Assembly (NCBI RefSeq): GCF_905163445.1
Contig: NC_053185.1
Span: 11,240,001-11,304,000, forward strand
Length of the DNA: 64,000 nt
Direction: 5' to 3'
Source of the DNA: Pararge aegeria
Taxonomy: Eukaryota > Arthropoda > Insecta > Lepidoptera > Nymphalidae
Each line of letters starts with the position of its first letter. Positions within the stretch are counted from its first letter, which is position 1. Under the pieces are notes generated by a model. The model worked only from the letters and a program-made list of their open reading frames with translations, was not told the DNA's origin and ran no database searches. This document shows positions 35,701 to 43,270 of the stretch, one piece after another. The position numbers were made by a program, and so were the translations under genes.

Positions 35701-38700
35701 TAACTATGAATTCCAGTGTTAGGCGATATAGTATATTGAGGCTTAAAGGTAAGGTTGTGTGCCGGTACGCAGGAACATCCTGGTGGTGCAGAGCGACCAC
35801 GAGCGCCAGGAGTCGTGGGAGGCGATCGGTGCGCGGCTCATCCGACGCCTGTCTATGCGGCCAACTGCTGAAGAGCTGGTCGAAAGGAATATTCTTAAAA
35901 GTAAGTTTCCTAACAAGTTAAATGTGCATGTAGGGACACAAATGAACACAAGTATAATAGCATTTAAAAATAAGAATCTTGAGTTACCTTTCTTCTATCA
36001 TATACGCGTGTATGCCGACAAGGTATTTAGCGTTCCGGTACCATTCCGGTATGTATTAATATGTTCTGGTATGTCGCGTAAAACTCATCTGTGGTACGGT
36101 TTAATATAACTGTCTTCAAGAAACGTATTTTTATAGCTACTATTACCTACACGTGTTATACTGTTACTTTTAAGTTAACCCTTGACTGCACTTTTACTGG
36201 GTGGCAAGAGATATTACAGTCAGGGGTTAACGTAGTAGTAGAATAAACAACGTTTGCAAGAAGGTGTTTAATCCACGCCAGAAACTGTTGCTTACTTATA
36301 TTATCAACAAATGTTACGCTATTATAAGCAGCGAGATATTAACGAATTTTTTATTTATATTGTCGGTATTTTAAGAAAATAAAGCAGTATTTAATGGTCT
36401 TACTACAATATAATCTGAAACTCCCCAATATTCAGTAGCAAACGCTAATATTTTAAAGTTGACCTTGAAATTAAAAAAAGATCTACAACTAAACTACTTA
36501 AAATAAAATATCATGGCAGGGCTAGGCTTCTAATCGGTCGTTAATCTTAAGCAGAAAAATCTGTTACAAATTATTCCTGACGCAAGTTATTATATATACC
36601 TGATAGTTCCAAGTTTTGTAAGATACCTACAACCTTCAAGAAGATTTTTGTATGCAATAATTGATACATACAAAACACGTCACGTACTATCTTAAAACCA
36701 TACTTTGTGCAATTTATTTCTTTAGCACGCTCGCGCTATTCGCGTTAAATAATAAAAAAAGCTTTCAAATAATAATTTATACAACTCGGAAATTCTTTCA
36801 ATTCCCGCTATGTTTTGTCAAGCAAATCGGCAACTGTAACCGTAAACTGAAAAATAATTGAAACGTATTTTAATTTTGCAGGCCAGTCCCCGGCGGAAGA
36901 GAAGAAACAAAAAGAGGAAAAGAAACGGTACCTACTACGCAAACTTAGTTTTCGGCCCACGGTCGATGAACTTAAGGAAAAGAAAATTATCAGATTCAGC
37001 GACTACATTGAAGTCACACAGGTATAATTCTACACTTCGCAATGTACAGATATGGAAAGAAAATTCCGTTAGAGACAGCGACCTTATCGCATTAATATTT
37101 ATATTAGGTAAACATCCTCAATCCTGCTGTCGTCATTGGTCTTTTGTAGGGATCTCCGAACCACACGGTCTTGTGACAGTTACTCCCTGAAACTCTTTTT
37201 CATGTCGTCTGCACTTCAACAATTGGGACAATTCTAAAAGCTAGGTTTACTCACTGGCGTGCACTTCATACAGGCATAGTACCTTTAGCACCGGCTCAGT
37301 TACTTTCGTAAGAGTAAGTGCTCTTGCAGCGTATTTGCGATATCGCGTGACTTCCGATGACGCTCGCGGCAATGCTAAAGTAAGTCGCGCGATACAACTA
37401 CACAAGCACAAGCCCCCAGAAACCCCTGTGCTTCGAAAATTCATGCTTCTAGCTTTTTTTAGAGCTAGTCCATATTGCGAAAACACCCGCATTATTTTTA
37501 ATCTCGTGACTACAACTGTAACTTCATACTGCACAAAATATTCGCACGAAAATAATCCACACCGAACGACTTAAAACGTGTATTATAGTAAAGATTCTAT
37601 GACTGCGCGATTATCTTCCTGAATTCTTACACAATTGCGAGAGAAATCGCGGGTTTTTTTTTGCAGTGCGAGCTAGCTCCTAGTAAATCTGTCAGTGTTA
37701 GATTTTTACCGGGTAGCAGATGATGTTGCTCGACGGGTGAGAATGTTTGTTCTCAGGCTCACGACTACGACCGTCGCGCAGACAAGCCATGGACGAGGCT
37801 GACACCTCGCGACAAAGCTGCCATCCGACGCGAGCTCAACGAATTCAAGAGCTCCGAGATGGCGGTTCACGAAGACAGCAAGCACCTCACTAGGTATGTC
37901 AACATCATCATCATCAGCATCAATAGCATATAACATTCTAGACTAAATGCCTACCCCAAGGGAAGGTTTTGTCCATAATTACCATGCTGGGCAGACGGTT
38001 TGGTGATCGCAGTTGATAGTATTAGTAGTACAGAAGACGCTGCTGTCCGTTCTCTGTTATATTTCTTTAGTCGCCACGTACGACACCCGCGGAAAAAGGA
38101 AGGGTGATTACAACTGTATTCTGCCTTCACCACACGGTACATGCCTACATGTAGATACGATACATGCAGAGGCATCACACGGTACATGGCACCGGAACAT
38201 GACCTCTATTACTGCAACTGTACCACTATCCGTTACCGACCCACTACAGGACTCGGCTCTCCTTTCAGAATGACAATGCCGTAGTATATCACGCTGGCAA
38301 GTGCGGATTGGTAAACTGCACTCACTTTGAGAAAATTATGGAGAGCTCTCAGGCGTGCAAGTTTCTTCACTATATCTTCTTTCGCCGTTAAAGCAAGTGA
38401 TATTTAATTGCTTAAAAAGCCTAAGTCCTAACCACCACCTCACCACTAGGATATCACCTGCCTGTGACTGACGCCATTTAAACTGAACACTAGTTATAGA
38501 GACACCTGCCCAACCACCATTTGGGTCTTCCCTTACAATCGAGCACCTTGGAGCTACAACATCCATCGGTCCTCCGAGCTACGTACCCGTTGTCATTGGC
38601 ACTGTACACTAGTTATAGATACACCAACCCAACCACCATTTGGGTATTTAACACTAGGAATTTAAATTTAAATGATTGTTTGTCTGTGTCAAACAGGTTC

Positions 38701-38712
38701 CATAGACCATGA
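11563..38712 (+). CDS. Phactr: Phactr: phosphatase and actin regulator (whole gene, 9 coding exons)
   Basis: The family binds monomeric actin through RPEL motifs and the PP1 catalytic subunit through its C terminus, linking actin state to dephosphorylation of cytoskeletal substrates. Joining 11563-11755, 21745-21852, 22885-23067, 24231-24432, 32332-32517, 35773-35900, 36882-37021, 37757-37893 and 38697-38712 gives 1293 nt, that is 430 residues plus stop. Every junction is GT-AG and phase-consistent. Residues 1-64 are proline-rich and 65-230 acidic, low-complexity linker. RPEL motifs are LALRPDRQELINRNIL (about 279-294), LSMRPTAEELVERNIL (about 317-332) and LSFRPTVDELKEKKII (about 355-370). 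The PP1-binding tail spans about 381-430 and ends RFHRP. The predicted protein is shorter than vertebrate paralogues and lacks the N-terminal RPEL. Family assignment is secure from the RPEL array plus tail; start and linker exons are less so. Confidence 0.93.
12561..12735. repeat. Imperfect tandem duplication, 93-bp spacing
   Basis: The block starting ATCATCAAGCTGTATCATTG at 12561 recurs at 12654. Both copies continue through a CCCTTTAACACTGCAAAG segment and a diverged GAACG...ACCGA segment. The copies differ by several substitutions and by an insertion in the second, so the duplication is old. Confidence 0.8.
13081..13398 (+). repeat. tRNA-derived SINE, family A, near full length
   Basis: The 5' head has RNA polymerase III box A-like TGGCGCAGCGGTGAGCG and box B-like GGGCTCGATCCCC. 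The unrelated body follows (AATTTGGGATTTTATAATT, GAGAGGCTTCAGC, CGATGTCGCG), then TTACCAACAGGTAAAATTGCAGTC and a short poly(A). The head places it among tRNA-derived SINEs. It is not a functional tRNA, because the arms cannot pair into a cloverleaf with an acceptor stem. Confidence 0.85.
14498..14660 (-). repeat. SINE family A, 3' part, minus strand
   Basis: The minus strand carries the SINE 3' half, with the GATGTCGCTTAGACACCG segment and the ACTGCATCCTTACCATCACG segment, then the A-rich tail (T-run in plus). The tRNA head is absent. Confidence 0.55.
15178..15320 (+). repeat. Dispersed repeat with internal GGTAA pentamer array
   Basis: GGGTTCCGT is followed by about five GGTAA units (about 15188-15212), then GGGTAAAACGGGACCCTAT, a GTCTGTC-rich stretch and CTGTATCTCATGAACCGTGAT. 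This layout is a familiar dispersed lepidopteran repeat. The pentamer expansion inside it is local to this copy as far as I can tell. Confidence 0.6.
17575..17616. repeat. Perfect hairpin, 19-bp arms, 4-nt loop
   Basis: The arms are 17575-17593 and 17598-17616, perfect reverse complements around GATA. The inner part is AATCCAGGA / TCCTGGATT and the outer part is an A/T run. Intronic in Phactr intron 1, it would fold strongly in the nascent transcript. Confidence 0.9.
18316..18654 (-). mobile_element. Non-LTR retrotransposon fragment: reverse transcriptase ORF 3' end
   Basis: The minus-strand frame gives 112 residues with HRRNVACLSVFYRIYFGEC, a histidine-rich middle and TFLIRAAKMWNALPVTVFP near the end, then a stop. 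The combination of SVFYR(I)Y, the xWNxLP motif and a final FK(A/x)xVNRLFLG is typical of the C-terminal tail of ORF2 in Jockey/R1-like LINEs. Only the 3' end is present, a 5'-truncated insertion inside Phactr intron 1 and antisense to the gene. Nothing upstream in the window continues the reverse transcriptase domain. Confidence 0.75.
19539..19725 (-). repeat. SINE family A 3' part, minus strand, interrupted
   Basis: On the minus strand the tail (T-run and TTCCACTACAAGTTCGTCC in plus), the ACTGCAT/CACCTGGTGCAAGT block and ACCGATTAGGGGTATGAC follow in SINE order. An A-rich insertion near 19598-19640 separates them. Diverged copy. Confidence 0.5.
20731..21034 (+). repeat. tRNA-derived SINE, family A, near full length
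   Basis: It starts GACCTCCCTTGCGCAATGGT (box A region), has box B-like GGTTAGATTCCC, the AATTTGGTAATTTATAATTT body, GTGCCGCTAAGCGATT, GATGTCGCGTAGAAACGGG and TACCAGGTGAGATTGCAATC, and ends in TGGAATAAA. Confidence 0.85.
21477..21675 (-). repeat. SINE family B, minus strand
   Basis: In plus orientation it shows CTCACCTTTGAGAACATTAT, GGAGAACTCTCAGGCATGCA and GTGATATTTTAATTGCTTA. The same order occurs at 23190 and 38220 and the reverse complement at 48766 and 49752. It ends about 70 bp before Phactr exon 2 and lies antisense to the gene. Confidence 0.75.
21745..21852 (+). CDS. Phactr: Phactr coding exon 2
   Basis: The acceptor follows a pyrimidine tract (TTTCTCTCTATTTCAG) and the donor is GTGAGT. 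The 108-nt exon enters and leaves in phase 1. It adds EPKKDKLENGGEMVRPERP then NSLTAGKLPRRICYQGD. The charged, Ser/Pro-containing run fits the linker that follows RPEL1 in the family. Its phase matches exon 1, supporting direct splicing from 11755. Confidence 0.85.
22885..23067 (+). CDS. Phactr: Phactr coding exon 3, tandem acceptor
   Basis: The exon encodes GGYTVGGERDVSAEEQLML, DLPEPPIAVSDIGPIPPPP and a His/Ser tail up to NTHSD, ending at a consensus GTAAGT donor. The acceptor is TTCTTAGTAG, with AGs ending at 22884 and 22887. Both keep the frame. Using the first inserts one extra Val before GGYTV; using the second gives a Gly directly after Asp (GGY retained). The length is 183 or 180 nt, both multiples of three. 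The region is acidic linker with a short polyproline segment. Confidence 0.88.
23190..23470 (-). repeat. SINE family B, minus strand, with internal palindrome
   Basis: The copy carries GGATTGGTAGACTGGTAAACTT, GAGAACTCTCAGCAGG and AAGCAAGTGATATTAGTAA, then the expected head side (GGGGATGGAACTCGGTCCC, GCTGGGATGGTGTGGCT). In the middle the normal body is replaced by a perfect inverted duplication of itself (23308-23374). Confidence 0.75.
23308..23374. repeat. Perfect 31-bp palindrome with 5-nt loop
   Basis: The arms 23308-23338 and 23344-23374 are exact reverse complements around CGCAT. The left arm starts AAAGCAAGTGATATTAGTAA and ends AGTTAGAG. It sits inside a SINE B copy in Phactr intron 3 and is the strongest hairpin I saw in the window. 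Confidence 0.95.
24231..24432 (+). CDS. Phactr: Phactr coding exon 4
   Basis: It begins with acidic SEDEDSGDDEEVEASAAD, then EEIPPKEPSFNAVPLKSALK and a Pro/Ala/Ser tail through DHHHASF. It is entered in phase 1 and leaves in phase 2 at donor AA|GTCAGT. The donor is less canonical than its neighbours but has G at +5 and T at +6. PLKSALKK resembles the conserved linker motif seen in insect and vertebrate relatives, from memory of the family. High GC and CpG compared with the flanking intron supports coding. Confidence 0.88.
27838..28003 (-). repeat. SINE family A, internally deleted, minus strand
   Basis: In plus it runs from CCCCAACAAGTTAGCAGTAG through AATTATAAATTCCCCAATTG to CTAGTGCGCCAGGGAGGCCG. 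This is the reverse complement of a SINE A head (GGCCTCCCTGGCGCACTAG) and body with most of the middle missing. Confidence 0.6.
29959..29991 (+). CDS. Phactr: Candidate 33-nt Phactr microexon
   Basis: An acceptor GGTGTGCAG is followed by 33 nt and a GTAACA donor, the same donor hexamer as the next exon at 32518. The block is GC-rich (9 of its first 12 bases are the run GCGGCCGCCGCC) in AT-rich surroundings. Spliced between exons 4 and 5 it keeps phase 2 on both sides and would read KRPPPKPRIRI followed by Cys. A basic proline-rich peptide at this place suits the linker just before the RPVRVGNALENKENARP segment. Weaknesses: the pyrimidine tract is mediocre, and 33 nt of GC-rich sequence next to a SINE could arise by chance. 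Confidence 0.5.
30131..30701. repeat. Inverted/direct repeat cluster with nested SINE
   Basis: The sequence at 30131-30164 (ending AACTAAACTAAATTG) appears again in direct orientation at 30565-30596 and inverted at 30668-30701. A SINE A (30171-30475) lies between the first two. The inverted outer pair looks like the terminal inverted repeats of a small non-autonomous DNA element invaded by the SINE. The ends do not show an obvious target duplication. Confidence 0.5.
30171..30475 (+). repeat. tRNA-derived SINE, family A, full length, best preserved
   Basis: It has the clearest pol III boxes: TTGGCGCAGCGGTGATCGC (A) and GGGTTCGATTCCC (B). The body follows (CAATTTGGGAATTTATTATT, GGTGAGAGGCTTCGGCCGTG), then TTACCACCAGATGAGATTTC and a poly(A) of about nine. 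Confidence 0.9.
32332..32517 (+). CDS. Phactr: Phactr coding exon 5, triple NAG acceptor, first part of RPEL A
   Basis: Three consecutive AG triplets (CAG CAG TAG, 32329-32337) precede the exon. All keep the frame when spliced to exon 4: NSRPVRVG, NRPVRVG or KPVRVG. The coordinates given use the first, the usual scanning choice. The exon continues RPVRVGNALENKENARPWEG, then a charged helix-like stretch (ASESERVAAKLARKESLNI) leading into the actin-binding motif LALRPDRQELINR. The intron cuts the last Arg codon of RPEL A (AG|GTAACA). GC and CpG are far above flanks. Strongly conserved-looking and certain as coding. Confidence 0.93.
32518..35772 (+). other. Phactr intron 5 (3.3 kb)
   Basis: AT-rich and largely unique-looking. 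The ORF at 35020-35313 is not accepted as a gene. Nothing else supported. Confidence 0.6.
35773..35900 (+). CDS. Phactr: Phactr coding exon 6, end of RPEL A and RPEL B
   Basis: The first base completes Arg, giving RNIL that finishes RPEL A. A linker VVQSDHERQESWEAIGARLI follows, then RPEL B, RRLSMRPTAEELVERNILK. It contains the invariant RPxxxEL core and the hydrophobic NIL that packs on actin in the family. The donor GTAAGT is consensus. The exon starts after GTACGCAG, with a poor pyrimidine tract. An upstream in-frame extension exists, but the phase with exon 5 fixes this acceptor. Confidence 0.94.
35901..36881 (+). other. Phactr intron 6
   Basis: AT-rich intron. A possible SINE A fragment lies at about 36170-36245. 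Nothing else supported. Confidence 0.6.
36882..37021 (+). CDS. Phactr: Phactr coding exon 7, RPEL C
   Basis: It opens SQSPAEEKKQKEEKKRYL, a Lys/Glu-rich helix, followed by RPEL C (RKLSFRPTVDELKEKKIIRF) and SDYIEVTQ. RPEL C has the core RPxxxEL but KKII in place of RNIL, which resembles the family's last RPEL. The acceptor is TTTTAATTTTGCAG. The exon ends in phase 0 at CAG|GTATAA. Confidence 0.94.
37022..37756 (+). other. Phactr intron 7
   Basis: Short intron. A second AG after a T-run (near 37665, TTTTTTTTTGCAG) is a plausible decoy, since the following sequence hits a stop quickly. Confidence 0.6.
37757..37893 (+). CDS. Phactr: Phactr coding exon 8, PP1-binding region
   Basis: It encodes AHDYDRRADKPWTRLTPRDK, AAIRRELNEFKSSEMAVHED and SKHLTR. 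In the family this block is the most conserved part and wraps PP1 through an RVxF-like string and helix. ADKPW(T/x)RLTP and KAAIR(K/R)ELNEFKS are the recognisable signatures. The exon leaves in phase 2 (AG|GTATGT). The next base completes the Arg of the last five residues. Confidence 0.95.
37894..38696 (+). other. Phactr intron 8 with SINE B
   Basis: The intron contains an imperfect ATC/CATCAT run just after the donor, a SINE B copy (about 38220-38460, minus), and a short duplicated motif (AACACTAGTTATAGAGACACC at about 38486, with TACACTAGTTATAGATACACC at 38605) about 120 bp apart. Confidence 0.6.
38215..38465 (-). repeat. SINE family B, minus strand
   Basis: It contains the GACTCGGCTCTCCTTTCAGA edge, CACTTTGAGAAAATTATGG, GAGAGCTCTCAGGCGTGCA, AAGCAAGTGATATTTAATTG and the head side (CTAACCACCACCTCACCACTA), in the same order as 21477 and 23190. 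Confidence 0.75.
38697..38712 (+). CDS. Phactr: Phactr coding exon 9: last five residues RFHRP
   Basis: The acceptor TTTGTCTGTGTCAAACAG is followed by 16 nt: one base that completes Arg, then FHRP and TGA. The RFHRP terminus is the family's diagnostic end and helps form the Phactr/PP1 composite surface. Without this tiny exon the protein would lack it, so its correct splicing matters. Confidence 0.95.
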
Positions 38713-41700
38713 CGGCTGTGCCTTAGCCCTGGAGAGGAGAGCGCGCGGTGCCGTGGCTGAAGAGCGGCGGCCCCCGCGCCGTCACCTGTGATTTTTAATG
38801 TATTTATATTGACTTCTTCCGGCCCTCGGAAGATTTGTACGCAATAACTTACCAGAACGCAGCGGTAAAGTGTTGATTATTCTAAACTCATGTTTAACTG
38901 CCGTTTCGGAGTTACGATTTGTGAACGCGAACCGTGTGTGCAATTTTTTTTTTTTTTTTACGTTTTACCCACTGTCATTTTAGTATGTTTTTTTCGAGTA
39001 CAATTTATTATGGTTATCGTAACGATATATATTTAGTTGACGTATCCTAAGCGTACCTATACATTCTTTGAATTGACCTTCGAGAAAGGTTAGTGATACT
39101 GATTATTGTGGGCGAGATTGAGTTTATGAAGCTCGGTGGGTTTTAAGAGTTATTTTAAAATGTGAGAAATATCCCTTTTTAGGAATTATGTAGATTTGTG
39201 ATTTCTCTTAAATTGCTAGCTTAGAACTTGTAGTCGTTAAGCTAGTTTCGATTTTTGTCATATTTATTTCCCGCAGTTGTTTTCGGTCACAATTTGTATA
39301 TTTTACTCTTGAATTTTATCAGTGCGTAGATGGGTATTGAAGGCGAGCTTCTTTTGCTTATGACATTAGTATACAATCGTTGATCGTCATGTACATTAAA
39401 TAATATAATTTAAGTACTACGTTCATTACGATGTTTCGATTCCCTTGTGCGGAGATACTACCACAGATTTTCATAATTGTTTCTAGAATACTTTGTAGAA
39501 ATTCATAAATTAGGAAGAGGTACTAATTCGGTTTCGTGCAGAACTTTATATGATTATCTTCGAGCAACACGTTTGCACTCTCGGCAGAATAGATAAAAGA
39601 ACAATATTTAATTTCTACTGTAAAATTCTTATAAAATATAGGAGATTTTTTATGTTTTATAACTAGATAGAAACTAACACTCCACAAGTTATACTTCACT
39701 ATGATAACATATTCCTATTTTATTAGCACTAAAATTAAATTACCTAACCTGAGTAACTTAAATCTTTATAAAAAGTTGTTAAAAAGGTATTTAAAATAGC
39801 TATTGCAAGTTGCATTACAAAATGGCTTGTTTGTAGTTTTTCGAAGCGTCCATCTAAAATCCTGTTTTAAAATGAATTTTAGAAAACAAAATAAATCTGG
39901 ATATACAGGTACCATACAATATATTAATAAAAAAAAAACATTTTGGAAATTAACAAATTCAGATTGTTTATGTGTAACTGGGAGATTGTATGTCATTAAA
40001 ATATAAAATTTCTGTTAAATTGTTATGATACGGTAATCGAGTTGTCTGCCAATCGGATAAAATTGTAAACCAATAATGTCAAAACGGAAGTTTAATATGT
40101 CGGATTATCTTTTCAAACAGCATCAATATTTATTAATTACATGAGGCAGTAATTGATGTTTCATACGTTAATACGAGGAAGTGTGGAAACATATTGGTAT
40201 ATCACTCGCACGCTCCCACCAAGCGTACCGTGACGTCATGGCTTGCATCGTACGTATTTCTGTCATCGGTCAATCAACTGATTCGAAAAAAATCTTCAAT
40301 ATCGCTGTCGAATTAATTGATCAGGCATTATTTAATAAAAATAAATTCTGAGCAGTATTCATAAATATGGACCTACTCGTAAATAGAAAAAAAAATCGCG
40401 CGTGTACATTAAATTATGGAATATGTGTGCTTATGCACATGAAAAGTAATTCTTCTTCAGCGTTAATTACAAATGAATGACATCAAAGACTACGAATATT
40501 TAATTAATAACACTATAATTTAATAAAAATAAGACTCATTGGTGCACACACGTCAATATTATTAACAAGAATCTGAATATTTTCAATGTCTATTGAAGAA
40601 TTGAAGTATTACCGGGCAGCCATTATAGCCAAGAATGTATGTGTTATATCTGCACACCGCCTTGTTTAATTCGGATAAGCTCACTCTCCTCTACTGACCT
40701 GCTATTTTTAAATAAAAGCTTAAATATTGCCCTTATTTGAAACGCCAATGATGACATACGAGTTTCTCAGAAAGTAATAATAGTGTTTTTAGTAATTCAA
40801 ATTTTAGTTCCTTGGACACTCGTATTACTGCGTCACATTAACCGCGGCCCAATGGCGTCAAACCATTTGAGACAAAAACAGTGATGTCATCTGACAACGC
40901 ACCAAAAGCCGTAAAATTTCAAAAAGGTTTACATGGTAACCTTTGGTATTAAGACGCTCGATTATCGGTTATTAACCTCGTTGAGTCAAGTGCAACCTGT
41001 ACGAAACGAACAGCCTCGTCGGGAACAACTTGTTAAACTTATGTCGCTCTAGCCTAGATATAGTATATATAAGTAATTCAAATTGAACGAAGTATCGCGT
41101 AAAGGATTAAACGTTAATGGGAAACTGTAGTTGTGTATGGGTAATGAGAGCCTCTGAGATTACTTCGATTGTTTCGCATATAAGACATTTTTCTTATTTA
41201 TGATTAAAATTAACAAATTATTATTATAATAGTGTAATAGTGAAATAATACTGCTCTTGAGTTCTTTCATTCATTTCTATTGTGATGTGGTTTGAGGTTA
41301 ACACTTTTACAATATAATTCCATGGTAAAATAATTAATATAATTAGGACGCATTTTATTGAGCGATGTTCTGTTCAGTAGCGGTGCCATTAGATACGTTT
41401 TCGAAATTTATGAATGTAGCAGAAGAATGTGTTTGTAATAAATTCTTCCATTGAGATGTTCAGTGATGTTATTACCCCTAAAGGAGTAGTTCCAAGTGTA
41501 TCAGGCGTAAACATGATGTCGATGATGCCGTTGTCCCCGTTGACCGAATGCCGGTTATCCGGGACAGCGAGATTTGAATGAAATAAATAATTGATCGCGT
41601 TGCTATCATATCATTCATGTGACACCTTTGATAATCCCCTCATCTGAAGATTCCGGTTTCCGTCCCTGTGATGCAAACTTACTTGGGGACTCAATGACAT

Positions 41701-43270
41701 CGCTTAAAGCAGAATTTTTTTTTTGTTGTCAACACTTATTTCGGAATTATAATTCTTATTTATGGAACTAAACAATCTATCATTTTTTAAATACTACTAT
41801 CCTTTGGTAGACTCTGTGGAGGTAATAACATCTCAGTTCATTCCTCATTAATTGCTCAGCGACATAAGGATCGAACGTCTTCATTAAAACTAATAAATAT
41901 TGTATCATGTGAATGCGACGCATGATATATTCGGTTTAAATAATATTTATTAATTAATAATAGGTTTATTATCAGAATTTGTATTCAATACGTTTTAATT
42001 CTATAAAGATAAACACGATGGTTACTCGTGAGACCATTCCATTTTTAGGATAAAGTGGAAGCCAAAACGACGACTTATTTTTCTAAACAATTTTGTTAGA
42101 TTGCAAATTAAAAGTGTATAGATAAAATGTAGATGTTTATCAATATTGTAATCATAAGACATTCAGATTTCCAAAGATCTAAAGCTCAACTCAATTCTTT
42201 TAGCTAATGTCGCGCCGTCTTGATATAATATGAACCTACATTGCGTATGCAATATTAACATTAACAGTAGAATCAAATGTAGTAACTGTAAAAATAAACG
42301 GTCCACGCAGAACTAGCGTCAAATAGCACGATTATTTTTAAGCATTTTTCCATTGATTCACTACAAAGAGATTTGTAAAAAAAATATGTTTATCTTTATA
42401 TCATGCATAGTAATAATTACACTGTTATTTGGATTGGATAAGGACGATATTTAAATATCTGTGGGAAATTGCTCGACCATGCTCGCGCAATTTGATGCTA
42501 AGCCTTCGCTGGCCTATAGTTTGCAATGAAATTATTTTATCCGACGTCATTTAGTATGTACATACTTAATTACCATAAAATGTGATAAGACTTTTTTATG
42601 TTGTAGTATTTTTTATAATTATTTAAGTACCTACACTAACTTTCATTTGTATAAATTTCTACGAGTTTAAAAAAAAAAAATGACAAATGGTGCTGTCTTA
42701 AAGCAACACATTTCCTTCTGTACATTTGTGATTCATGGTAGATATATTTTGTATAACATTATCTATACATAATATTTGAATGCGTATGTCATATTTTTAT
42801 CCTTTGAGTATCATATTTTAATGTTTAATTTCAAGATTTTTACAAATAATTTGTTGGCCGTTATTTATTATTTTATTGCTAAAAAATAAAATAGCCATTA
42901 AAACATATTACATCGCTAGGAATTCTTTCGATCGTATTTGTATATAATTTAAGTACGATGTGAATTATGGAATCTCTTTAATTTCCATTATTATCAGGTT
43001 TTTCTATTGTGCTATTACTTACCATTACGCTGTTCAGTAATCGGTTTAATGTTGCTTTTAATTTGAATTATTCTGTAAATTATTATTAATGACATGTTGT
43101 AATAGTAAGTATATAATGATAGCCATAAAATATTTGTTTTATATAACATAAGTTTGTAAATACTATGATTATACATTAAGTTTTATACTCTATTGTTTTT
43201 TATTTATTTCTAAACACAATCGTAGAATTATCGGAGAGCCAATATATCAATAAAGCTCGACGTTAGGGCG
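38713..43270 (+). other. Probable Phactr 3' UTR and downstream DNA
   Basis: Long AT-rich stretch without supported coding. Candidate poly(A) hexamers occur at 39890 and 39924 and at 43249. The last is followed by a T-rich element near 43346 and is the best distal end. Two segments recur outside: 40524-40610 resembles 44080-44175, and 40796-40820 matches 43436-43458. The extent of the UTR is inference. Confidence 0.4.
43249..43254 (+). promoter_or_regulatory. Candidate distal poly(A) signal of Phactr
   Basis: AATAAA in context ATATCAATAAAGCTCG. A long T run with GT flanks (about 43343-43358) lies 90 nt downstream, farther than usual for a GU-rich element. Plausible only. Confidence 0.35.

Noticed and set aside
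37636..37680. AG after a T-run near 37665 as an alternative Phactr acceptor
   Set aside because: The frame required by exon 7 reaches a stop soon after. The AG at 37755-37756 gives the conserved AHDYDRRADKPW sequence.
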